Position numbers and translations under genes: made by a program. This document shows, one piece after another, positions 57,125-64,000 of a stretch of 64,000 nt of DNA (positions are counted from its first letter, which is position 1; the number at the start of each line of letters is the position of its first letter). Source of the stretch: CAZIUL01 sp964542475 (GTDB taxonomy: Bacteria; Planctomycetota; B15-G4; CAYZWU01); NCBI GenBank assembly GCA_964542475.1, contig CAZIUL010000007.1, forward strand, positions 62,001-126,000, written 5' to 3'. The notes below the pieces were generated by a model. The model saw nothing but the letters and a program-made list of their open reading frames with translations, was not told where the DNA came from and made no database searches.

Positions 57125-57450
57125 AGCGGCTTACCTCGCCGCCTTGGCCTCCGTCTTGCGATGAGCAGTTTTTCCTTTAGTTGCATTGGACAGAACGTCA
57201 TCACCTTATTGAGAAGGGCCTTGAGTTCTTTGATGAACGGACAACGTGGATTGAAAGAATATAGGCGCGTTCGACCGACAGCGCGACTCCGCAGAATACC
57301 GCCTAATTCCAGCTTATCCAGCTGATTGCGTATGGGCCTGTAGTCGACCTCATAGAAACGTGCAATTTCCCGTGGGTATCCTTCTTCGCGTGCAAGGATG
57401 AAGAGTAAAACTCTCTCGCAACTAGTTGATCCTAACAATGATTCCAGCAT
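57121..57450 (-). CDS. winged-helix transcriptional regulator (antitoxin-like)
   Basis: 109 residues. A winged-helix pattern reads CERVLLFILAREEGYPREIARFYEVDYRPIRNQLDKLELGGILRSR, followed by the wing AVGRTRLYSFNPRCPFIKELKALLN, very like ArsR/MarR-type regulators. The basic tail ends RRRPRRRGKPL. Translation is coupled to the nucleotidyltransferase gene by a four-base overlap. Upstream, TTTACATCATTTGATGTAAA (57490-57509) is a nearly perfect palindrome that may be its operator. Confidence 0.7.
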   Translation of the reverse strand: MLESLLGSTSCERVLLFILAREEGYPREIARFYEVDYRPIRNQLDKLELGGILRSRAVGRTRLYSFNPRCPFIKELKALLNKVMTFCPMQLKEKLLIARRRPRRRGKPL

Positions 57451-57489
57451 TTAAATAAACTCCCTGTCTCGCACAACATGATGCTTAGT

Positions 57490-57509
57490 TTACATCATTT
57501 GATGTAAAT
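57490..57509. promoter_or_regulatory. palindromic candidate operator of the HTH gene
   Basis: TTTACATCATTTGATGTAAA, with arms TTTACATCA and TGATGTAAA around a TT centre, lies about 40 bp upstream of the HTH start on AT-rich DNA, a usual place for autoregulation of a two-gene toxin-antitoxin unit. Confidence 0.5.
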
Positions 57510-57583
57510 ATTGCATCAATATACGAAGTCTTGGTAAGCCTTACAAGAAGATTTTTCATAGGTATAAGTACCGCAGGAGGCGC

Positions 57584-57615
57584 AAGTGGCAGCCGCGTCC
57601 GCGCGGCTGTCACTT
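57584..57615. terminator. strong 14-bp hairpin at the end of the HEAT-like gene
   Basis: AAGTGGCAGCCGCG pairs with CGCGGCTGTCACTT (one wobble) around TCCG. It contains the stop codon of the minus-strand frame at 57610-57996. No T-run follows, so factor-independent termination is doubtful. Confidence 0.4.
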
Positions 57616-57996
57616 GTCGCTCTCGATGCGATTGTTGTGTGCCTTCTCCTTTTGTGGTCCGACCTGTGGGATGGCCGCCTCAATTGCGGCGATTGCCCTA
57701 GAATTCTCTCGGATCGTCCTTTTGGGGTCCTTCAAGTTCTTCCTGAGTGCAGGTAAGGCCGATCTCGCCTCTGCAGCTATCGCCCGCAGTGCGATGGCGC
57801 CGTTGTTGCGACACCCCTCATACGGATCAGAGAGGAGCTTCGTGAGGGCGGCAACGGAGGGATACCGAGCCCGCGCAATCTCCGCTACTTCTGTAAATAT
57901 CCGCTCCCTGCCCCGTTTTCCTTGGCGGAAGTGCGGAATGATCGACCAACAGAGAATTGAGTTTCCCTGAGCATGGCACCACGTCATAAATCGCAT
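57610..57996 (-). CDS. HEAT-repeat-like fragment
   Basis: 128 residues as an open frame. Only the middle is convincing: YPSVAALTKLLSDPYEGCRNNGAIALRAIAAEARSALPALRKNLKDPKRTIRENSRAIAAIEAAI, about two HEAT-type helical repeats. The first about 30 residues (rich in Cys and Trp) do not fit and have no ribosome site. A frameshift upstream is possible, because another minus-strand frame (57827-58180) is open there. Probably the remnant of a larger repeat protein, or a small scaffold protein. Confidence 0.4.
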   Translation of the reverse strand: MRFMTWCHAQGNSILCWSIIPHFRQGKRGRERIFTEVAEIARARYPSVAALTKLLSDPYEGCRNNGAIALRAIAAEARSALPALRKNLKDPKRTIRENSRAIAAIEAAIPQVGPQKEKAHNNRIESDK

Positions 57997-58166
57997 GGTT
58001 GCTCGGAGGACTGTGATCGAGGGGAGGTGGGATACCGGTAAATTTCTCGCAGGCGTCCGTCAAATCGTGCAAGCAGAGGGTGGCGGGGCTCGTAGGTGGC
58101 GGAGATTGCGCGGGCTCGGTATCAACGGTATCAAAAGACATTGTAACGGAAATAGGTATTGTTGCA

Positions 58167-60107
58167 TTACCAGGGAACATACTCGCGTGTCAGAAACTCC
58201 TTGGCCGTGACCCAGATGGGGTTGGTGAAACAGCGGTACCGGTAGTCGATCGCTTGAGCATCATAGGAGTGGTTCGACACATCGCCTGACGGAGGGAGCG
58301 GGCCGGCCGGATCGTAGGTGTACGCCTCGGCGCGGAAGTAGAAGGCCTGTTCCGGGGGCGGCAGAAGATCCTCTACCAGTGGGCCGTCCGCCTCACCGCT
58401 GCAGGCGTGTGGATAGAGCTCCCAGACCACATCCGGTTGCTCGCCGGTGGACCGGCCTCCCCGCAGCAGGCGGATGCACACCACATCCCCGATCTCAAGG
58501 GATGAGTTCCAGGCGAAGCAAAACCTTGCACCCTTTTCATGGTTGGCCACATCGACCGGACCGTCCCCGGGCAAGGAATCCTTTGGCCCGTGGATCTCCC
58601 CGTCCTTGTCCCAATCGATGCCAAAAACCATTGCCGGTCCGTCCGTGACGAACGACCTCCCATTCCTCAGCGCATCCAGAACACCATCGTCGGTCAGCCC
58701 GTCCGGCAGGTACAGAGCGGTGCGGACCTTGCCCATGGCGGATGATGTGGCCTGGATATCCGCGCTCATCGTGCGATAAACCCGGTAGTTCCACCCGCCG
58801 TGCGCATCGGATCCGCCGGACATGAACAGCTTGCGCACGGGAAACATGTGCCTGGACATCAGGCGGTCCCAGTGCTTCAGCCCCTGGAGCAGGTCCGCCT
58901 CCCAACCGCTGTTGTTCACGGTCCAGTCGTGATCGCACGGATCGATCGAATCGTCTCCGCCCCATGGATGGTACTCGTCGTCATCATCGCTCCAGTCGCT
59001 TTCCGAAAAATGCGCGTTCCTCTCGTTGAAGAACTGAAGGCCCACGAACGTGTCATAAGCGAGGGCAGCCTCCATCTCCGCATAGGTCCACCCGAGACTC
59101 GGGTCGGTTGGATGCGCAGCGTATGCGAACGCGCCCTGCGCAGCCAGGTTGTTCTGCGGGGTCGGGCCGCCGAGGATCTGGTTTATGGTGTAGGTGCCGT
59201 TCTCAGCGCCCTCCACAAAAGTGTCGAGCCCGTAGCCGAGCAGGTGGCGGATATCCAGCAACCCGCCCTGGTTCGCGTGCATCTCCTCGGCGCGGATGAG
59301 CCGCATCACGGGCGTCGAGTAAAGCGCGCACTCATTCCCGAGCTCGTCCCACTTTGAATTGGTGAGATCAGAAGCGTGGTCGGTGATGGTCACATAGGAG
59401 AGTCCCATTGCCGCCGCTGCCAGCGCCTTTCCCTCGGTGTGATCCCCGAACTCGTAAAGGTTGTCCGTTTTCCATCCGTGGTTGTGGACATCGCCGAGGT
59501 ACCAGCACGGGATCGTGGGCAGCGGCTCCTCTCCCACGTGAACCTTGAAGTCCTGGTCCAGCTTGACCTCCGTGTAAAAGGGCCACACCCCGTCCAAGCC
59601 GTAGAGGCGCAGGGTGAAGCTGATGGTGTCGCCGGTAAAGTAGCCTAGGTTGGCCGGCGTGAAAGGCGCGCCGTCCGCTTGGGCGCCTTTCCAAGTGCCA
59701 TCGTTCTCGAACTCATCGGTCAGCCAGTACCAGTAATCCTGGGAGATCTCCTTGTTGTTGAAGTCGTGATAGTAGACTACATGGTCGGTGAGCGGCGAGC
59801 CCCAGTCCCCCGGCGGATCGTACCCGTCGGAGACATCGTAGACCACCACGTACTTCAGCTCATCCACCTCGACCAGCCACTGGTCAGAGTCCTTGATCAT
59901 CCAGATGACAGGGATGGCAGTGTCAGCGTTCTCCACCCTCCAGGGCATGTCAGCATCCATGTCCTTGGCACTGGTGTTGGGGTAGCGGTCCCCTCCGGAG
60001 TCGTCGTCCTTATCCTGGGCCCGGATTGGCACCGCAAGAACCGCAGGCAAGACGAGCAGCGCGATCAGGCGGAGAAGGCGGCTTTTGGTTTTCCTGTTCA
60101 GAAACAT
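58167..60107 (-). CDS. exported PHP-domain metallohydrolase
   Basis: 646 residues from ATG 60107 with AGGAG upstream. Signal peptide about 5-30 (LLVLPAVLAVPIRAQ). After a beta-rich N-terminal region (about 45-200) comes the PHP fold: GDVHNHGWKTDN (HxH), YVTITDHASDL, LIRAEEMH, YAAHPTDP and MSGGSDAHGGW, which together supply the metal ligands. The C-terminal about 120 residues are beta-rich. PHP proteins hydrolyse phosphoesters with three metals; exported forms of this size have no assigned substrate. The N-terminal half contains several Asp-rich segments (DDDSGGD, ESDWSDDDDE). Confidence 0.8.
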   Translation of the reverse strand: MFLNRKTKSRLLRLIALLVLPAVLAVPIRAQDKDDDSGGDRYPNTSAKDMDADMPWRVENADTAIPVIWMIKDSDQWLVEVDELKYVVVYDVSDGYDPPGDWGSPLTDHVVYYHDFNNKEISQDYWYWLTDEFENDGTWKGAQADGAPFTPANLGYFTGDTISFTLRLYGLDGVWPFYTEVKLDQDFKVHVGEEPLPTIPCWYLGDVHNHGWKTDNLYEFGDHTEGKALAAAAMGLSYVTITDHASDLTNSKWDELGNECALYSTPVMRLIRAEEMHANQGGLLDIRHLLGYGLDTFVEGAENGTYTINQILGGPTPQNNLAAQGAFAYAAHPTDPSLGWTYAEMEAALAYDTFVGLQFFNERNAHFSESDWSDDDDEYHPWGGDDSIDPCDHDWTVNNSGWEADLLQGLKHWDRLMSRHMFPVRKLFMSGGSDAHGGWNYRVYRTMSADIQATSSAMGKVRTALYLPDGLTDDGVLDALRNGRSFVTDGPAMVFGIDWDKDGEIHGPKDSLPGDGPVDVANHEKGARFCFAWNSSLEIGDVVCIRLLRGGRSTGEQPDVVWELYPHACSGEADGPLVEDLLPPPEQAFYFRAEAYTYDPAGPLPPSGDVSNHSYDAQAIDYRYRCFTNPIWVTAKEFLTREYVPW

Positions 60108-60400
60108 CGGTATTCTCCTGGAACTTTGCGGGTTCAATTCATGCATCAATTAAACCATATATCTCGGCTCCGCGCAAGATGGGGATTCGCCTGCAATATC
60201 GAGCCAGGCAACGAAATACACAGCGTCCGGATCCATGAGCGCGGCGAACATGGCGATCTGCGCACCGACAATCGAAAAAAAAAGGTAGCATTTCAGGATT
60301 CCGATATACTAACCAGACGGACGCAGAAACAAAACACTGTTCCGTTTGGCTTTTCCTCCCAATCCAAGGAACCACTGCTTGTACTTGAGAACTTGATTCA

Positions 60401-60895
60401 ATGAAAGATCAACGGAAGGAAGCGGAATTCCTGGCAAGGGTGCAAAAACATCAGAGCATCCTGCACAAGATCTGTTTTGTGTATTGCAGAAATGCCACCG
60501 ATAAAGAGGACCTCTACCAGGAAATGATCCTGCAGCTCTGGAAATCGTACGGTTCCTTTCGAGGGCAGTCAGCCTTCTCCACCTGGATGTACCGCGTGGC
60601 ACTGAATACCGCTCTGACAGTAACCCGCAAGCGAACTCTTTTTGCCGGCACTCCGCTCGCACCGGACATTGCGGATGAAGGGTTCATGGCCGATAACTTG
60701 TCGGATGAGATCCACTTGTTGCACAAGGCCATAACTCAATTGAAGAAAGTGGAGAAAGCCGTCATCCTGCTGTGGCTGGAGGAAAAAAGCTATGAGGAGA
60801 TTGCCGGAATCATCGGTATCAGTGAAAAGAATGTCAGCGTAAGACTGGTGCGCATACGCGCCAGGCTTGCAGAAATCCTGAATAAGGTGAAATAA
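60401..60895 (+). CDS. ECF-type RNA polymerase sigma factor
   Basis: 164 residues. Region 2: FVYCRNATDKEDLYQEMILQLWKSYGSFRGQSAFSTWMYRVALNTALT (core-binding and -10 recognition). Region 4: LKKVEKAVILLWLEEKSYEEIAGIIGISEKNVSVRLVRIRARL (-35 recognition). The next gene starts three bases after the stop and encodes a membrane protein that may act as its regulator. The sequence style resembles Bacteroidota sigma factors, and base composition is lower in GC than the neighbours, hinting at transfer. The preceding 293 bp contain no gene. Confidence 0.88.
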   Translation: MKDQRKEAEFLARVQKHQSILHKICFVYCRNATDKEDLYQEMILQLWKSYGSFRGQSAFSTWMYRVALNTALTVTRKRTLFAGTPLAPDIADEGFMADNLSDEIHLLHKAITQLKKVEKAVILLWLEEKSYEEIAGIIGISEKNVSVRLVRIRARLAEILNKVK

Positions 60896-60898
60896 GCC

Positions 60899-61618
60899 AT
60901 GAAAAACGATGAACTGAATACACTCCGGGAAGCCTGGAAAAAGGAACGAAGCTTCCAGGAAAACGCGCTATCGGAAACAGATATCAAAAAGTATCTCGGA
61001 CAACGTTCGCGCGATATCAGCAGGCTGTTCCAGGCCGGAATCATCACCGACATGGTCATGAAAACCTTGCTCGGGCTGTCCTTTGCCGGGCTGTTTTTTC
61101 TTATGCCGAACCATACAGGCATAACGATGTATTCTGCCGCGCTCTTGGTACTTATTATCCTTCTGATGATATATCAATGGGGCAGCCTGAAAAGAATACC
61201 CGCAAGCGCCGACAAAACGGAGAACCTGCGGGATTTGCTGGAAATGAAGATCACCTACTACAGGCAAAGACATTTGAAGTCCTTGCACATAGCGGCCTTG
61301 AGCGGCTCGCTGTTTTTTCTCAGTGGAATGATCTATTATTTCTATTTCAAATACGGAGAGATACGTCCCCTGGATGTCACCGACCTTCTGGTCTTCAGCA
61401 CAGCAGTCCTTGTTGCCTATGTAACAGGGGTAATTATCCAAATGAAGTCGCACGGATTCTACATCCGCCAACTGGAACACTGCCTGGCCGAGATCGACGA
61501 GAATGCCATCAAAGAGCTCACCATCCAGCGGCAGAAGCACCAGCGCCGCCGACTTTTCTTCATCATCCTGCTGGCCCTGGTCGCGGGATTGTTGCTGTTT
61601 ACCTATTTGGCTGTATAG
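60899..61618 (+). CDS. membrane protein, probable partner of the sigma factor
   Basis: 239 residues. A charged cytoplasmic N-terminus (about 1-45; LNTLREAWKKERSFQENAL) is followed by four hydrophobic segments in two pairs (about 50-90 and 130-185), and a basic tail with a last helix (RRRLFFIILLALVAGLLLFTYLAV). No zinc-anti-sigma HxxxCxxC motif is seen. The tight spacing to the sigma gene suggests an anti-sigma-like or sensor role. Not assigned to a family. Confidence 0.65.
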   Translation: MKNDELNTLREAWKKERSFQENALSETDIKKYLGQRSRDISRLFQAGIITDMVMKTLLGLSFAGLFFLMPNHTGITMYSAALLVLIILLMIYQWGSLKRIPASADKTENLRDLLEMKITYYRQRHLKSLHIAALSGSLFFLSGMIYYFYFKYGEIRPLDVTDLLVFSTAVLVAYVTGVIIQMKSHGFYIRQLEHCLAEIDENAIKELTIQRQKHQRRRLFFIILLALVAGLLLFTYLAV

Positions 61619-61719
61619 GGATTTTTGTTTCAAAAGCAGCTTTAGAAAAATTATCCTTGTTAATTCGTGTCCATCCGTGGTTCTCTTCTTCTTTCCTTCA
61701 TCCTGCCTATTCCTCAAGC

Positions 61720-63123
61720 CTAAAGCCTCTTCTTCAAAACAAGCCTCCTTCCCTTGAGATCGAAGTTGTGGCTGTATTTGCGCCACCATGCGGAGTCTAC
61801 CTGGTCCGGAACCTCTTCCAAGCTGTAGATGGTGGTGTCTTCGTACGGCGCGCCGGGGACGATGCCCGTCCCATTCGACCCACGTGGGTCGCTGTGGGTC
61901 GTGTCTATTTTGTATGAAGGCTTTTCTGGAAAGGCGGCAACACCGGACAGGCAGTTCGAACTCTCGCTCAAATCGGCACCATCCGAGGCGGTCCATTTCA
62001 ACCCGTAAGGCGCATCCCCTTTCACCTGCAAAAGGCCGTCGTGAAGCAGGCTGTGGCAGCGGCCGCATACGCAGACCTCGTTCTCAACCTCTGTGCGGCC
62101 GCCGTGGGACTTCCACTTGACGTGGTGTGAATAGAGCCCGCTGCTGTTGTTACACCCGGGCACAGCGCAGGCAGCGCCATCCCTGCCAAGAACATGCTGC
62201 CTGATGCGCGGAGTGTTGGGTTTGTCCCGCTCTTCCATCGGAACGGTCGGGGTGTCCGGTGTGGAGATTGATGGGTCACGTGACCCACGTGGGTCGCGCG
62301 GGTTCGAGCGTGCCTGGCTGAACCGGTCTTTCTCCGCCCCCGCACTGTTTTTCGTTACGTTTACCTCCGCCGGCCCGCTATCGAGCTCTACAACCTCCGC
62401 GTCCTTTTTCCGCACCTCGACCTTGTCCGCGGGCACGCCCGCGGGCCCGTCATTTGTCATGACCCATGCTCTTTCGCACTCGGAACAGCAATGGTAAACC
62501 ACCTGAAAAGGTTTTCTCGATTCCTCCTCCTTTCCGTTCAAAGGACGCTCCAGGAAAGCCTTGGCCATGAGCGTGAGCGCGGTCGACGAGTCCAGCTCGC
62601 TTCCGGAGGACGTGCGCAAACGGTCAAACGCTACCTTCCATACCGCATAGTCTTCGAGCGGAAGGTCAGCGATAACCTTGAGCTTGTTCCTGGAAAGCCC
62701 GTAAGGATCCCTTGGCGGGCTCTCGCCGTGTGACGCCCTGCTCACAGCCAGCTCAATCTGCCTGAGTGAACAGTTGAGCGCCATATCGATCCACTCCCTC
62801 TCGGTTTCCGCAGAAGCCACCCGGGTGAGCTCCCGCACAGCACTCCAGGAAAGCCTGCCTTCTGCAAACGCCTCATCCATCAATAAAAGCCCGTCAAGCG
62901 CCCTCGCGATCCGGATGAGTTCCCTTGTTTTTCGCGTGGGAATCTGAAGCTTCATCAGAGCAAAGTGCGCAGTGCTGGAAAAGCCGTACTTCTTGAAAAG
63001 CCCCCGCTGGTCAAAGTCGAGCAGGTAGAACCCAAGCGCCCGCTCCTCCAATCCGCATTTTCGGTTGTACCTGTTGATCCTGGATAGCAGCTTTTCCTCG
63101 CCAAGTCCTTTTGTTAAACGCAT
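61720..63123 (-). CDS. HNH endonuclease-domain protein
   Basis: 467 residues; GGGAGGG precedes the ATG. N-terminal helical part about 1-180 (GLGEEKLLSRINRYNRKCGLEERALGFYLLDF). A disordered middle, about 240-300, contains the peptide DPRGSRDPSIST. HNH domain about 310-365: IRQHVLGRDGAACAVPGCNNSSGLYSHHVKWKSHGG with CVCGRCHSLLHDG; both zinc-type Cys pairs and the HH catalytic His are present. Members are common in GC-rich bacteria and often mobile. DPRGS recurs near the C-terminus because a 14-bp palindrome occurs twice in the gene. Confidence 0.83.
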   Translation of the reverse strand: MRLTKGLGEEKLLSRINRYNRKCGLEERALGFYLLDFDQRGLFKKYGFSSTAHFALMKLQIPTRKTRELIRIARALDGLLLMDEAFAEGRLSWSAVRELTRVASAETEREWIDMALNCSLRQIELAVSRASHGESPPRDPYGLSRNKLKVIADLPLEDYAVWKVAFDRLRTSSGSELDSSTALTLMAKAFLERPLNGKEEESRKPFQVVYHCCSECERAWVMTNDGPAGVPADKVEVRKKDAEVVELDSGPAEVNVTKNSAGAEKDRFSQARSNPRDPRGSRDPSISTPDTPTVPMEERDKPNTPRIRQHVLGRDGAACAVPGCNNSSGLYSHHVKWKSHGGRTEVENEVCVCGRCHSLLHDGLLQVKGDAPYGLKWTASDGADLSESSNCLSGVAAFPEKPSYKIDTTHSDPRGSNGTGIVPGAPYEDTTIYSLEEVPDQVDSAWWRKYSHNFDLKGRRLVLKKRL

Positions 63124-63412
63124 AACACCCTCCCAATCATATTGTTGTAGCTTTTGAGATCCTCTCTGGCTTGCATTAAAGCACTATCCTAATTATACCC
63201 TAACATTGCCCTAACAACAAGGTGAAAATTGGGATTTTTGTTTTGAAAAAAAGGTGCGGCCATCAGAACAAAGGAAAAGTCGCGAAAAGAAGAAAACAGC
63301 GCTCACTCAGCCGCCGCAAGAAAACAAACCCGGTTCGATTTCATAATATCTGCCTTCTGTCCTCCTTCGCTTTGCCAGCATATTTTTGTACAATTCTTGG
63401 TGTGTGGCAACG

Positions 63413-64000
63413 ATGAAGCCAGGACATTCACAGCAGGGAAATAGTAAAGATATGGTTAGGGAATCGATGCGGAACGATAACTCTGAGGATGTAACCTCTT
63501 CTGAAACTGAAGGAAATATACGTGAAGGGGGCAGTGACGGTCTTGGGAAACTGAAGAACGGCGAGTGCGTTCTCGGGGATTTCCGTATCCTGCGCAAGAT
63601 CGGTTCGGGCGGTATGGGCGAGGTTTACGAAGCTGAGCAGGTATCGTTGAAGCGCAAGGTGGCCTTGAAGGTGCTCCCCTCACACTTAAGCTTCTCTGAT
63701 GTGACGGTGAAGAGGTTCAAGCGGGAGGCGGAAGCCGGCGGCAGGCAGCGGCATCCCGGAATCGTAGCCATCTACGCAGTGGGAGAGCACGAGGGGTACC
63801 ACTACATCGCACAGGAACTGGTAGAAGAAGGCCGGTCTGTGTCGGACCGGTTGGCTGAACTCCGCAAAACGAAAAAGCTGCCTATCGGCTACTTCCGCGA
63901 GGTTGCGGATATAGTAGCGAATACTGCGGATGCTCTACAGCACGCGCACAAATCCAAAGTGATCCACCGTGATGTGAAGCCCTCGAACATCCTCCTGAAA
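63413..64000 (+). CDS. Hanks-type serine/threonine protein kinase (partial, runs off the window)
   Basis: 196 codons to the window edge. A 50-residue polar leader precedes the kinase domain: glycine loop IGSGGMGEVYEAE (about 63-75), ATP-anchoring Lys86 in VALKVLPS, RHPGIVAIYAVGEH, and catalytic loop HRDVKPSNILL starting at His185 just before the edge. Phosphorylates Ser/Thr in proteins; extracellular sensor parts, if any, would be beyond the window. The start is uncertain: ATGs at 63413 and 63452 are both possible and neither has a strong ribosome site. Divergent from the HNH gene across about 290 bp without other features. Confidence 0.9.
   Translation, partial: MKPGHSQQGNSKDMVRESMRNDNSEDVTSSETEGNIREGGSDGLGKLKNGECVLGDFRILRKIGSGGMGEVYEAEQVSLKRKVALKVLPSHLSFSDVTVKRFKREAEAGGRQRHPGIVAIYAVGEHEGYHYIAQELVEEGRSVSDRLAELRKTKKLPIGYFREVADIVANTADALQHAHKSKVIHRDVKPSNILLK

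Noticed and set aside
60968..62068. 366-codon minus-strand frame opposite the sigma partner gene and overlapping the HNH gene
   Set aside because: Overlaps two better supported genes and shows no domain.

Overview
The window looks like a contig from an uncultured, GC-rich, Gram-negative bacterium with a large secreted proteome. It shows a Planctomycetota/PVC-like or neighbouring style: FG-GAP/VCBS and ASPIC/UnbV proteins, alkaline-phosphatase/sulfatase-superfamily lipoproteins, twin-arginine Gfo/Idh/MocA and DUF362 proteins, GH29 fucosidases, TPR-bearing GT-C membrane proteins, YfhO, and a Hanks-type Ser/Thr kinase. This is inference; no rRNA or tRNA gene was recognised to fix the taxonomy. 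Position 41907-42006 is a 100-N scaffold gap inside a tandem repeat, so this is a draft assembly.

Layout. 1-1077: start of a secreted M14 carboxypeptidase (minus). 1244-4265: rsmG and a secreted FG-GAP/ASPIC protein. 4469-6397: asnB (minus). 6635-13445: ileS, glutamate formiminotransferase-cyclodeaminase and argS in a row. 13695-16529: a CBS-pair protein and a prolyl-oligopeptidase lipoprotein. 16844-18187: an FG-GAP protein interrupted by an in-frame UGA. 18373-22190: two divergent GT-C-like membrane proteins. 22294-25060: a MEMO1-AMMECR1 fusion and a class V aminotransferase. 25091-29664 (minus): two DUF362 proteins, a Gfo/Idh/MocA oxidoreductase and a DDAH-like hydrolase. 29787-31346: a parallel beta-helix protein interrupted by an in-frame UGA. 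31481-34559: twin 512-residue phosphatase/sulfatase-superfamily lipoproteins. 34796-41855: SGNH hydrolase, LolA-like/DUF1571-like protein, DUF4921 protein, a candidate structured RNA, a degenerate DEAD-box helicase and PepD. 42324-43688: a secreted protein interrupted by an in-frame UGA. 43829-47047: YfhO and a small zinc ribbon. 47351-52014: two overlapping large secreted proteins of unknown function. 52227-55365: two GH29 alpha-L-fucosidases. 55481-57996: an accessory stretch (duplicated-domain DUF5329 lipoprotein, HTH/nucleotidyltransferase pair, HEAT fragment). 58167-60107: exported PHP-domain protein. 60401-61618: ECF sigma factor and membrane partner. 61720-63123: HNH nuclease. 63413-64000: start of a Ser/Thr kinase.

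Main discovery candidate. Three unrelated exported proteins (16844-18187, 29787-31346, 42324-43688) are each broken by one in-frame UGA. In each, translation past the UGA continues the same protein with no frameshift. In each, the mRNA just after the UGA can fold into a 7-8 bp stem-loop whose apical loop begins 19-20 nt downstream, the geometry of a bacterial SECIS element. In the third gene the extra 44 codons lead to an ordinary stop followed by a rho-independent terminator, and the UGA would create a U-x-x-x-C redox-like motif. Many housekeeping genes here end in UGA, so a global UGA reassignment is excluded. I propose an expanded, extracytoplasmic selenoproteome. No sel genes are in the window.

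Other points of interest: an isoleucyl-tRNA synthetase with the HxGH signature changed to GxHH; an 88-bp palindromic tandem repeat unit at several intergenic loci with stem covariation; a second repeat (GTAGGGGCAACC) that supplies or abuts the stop codons of three genes; and a nested ~98-nt stem-loop structure upstream of the helicase gene.
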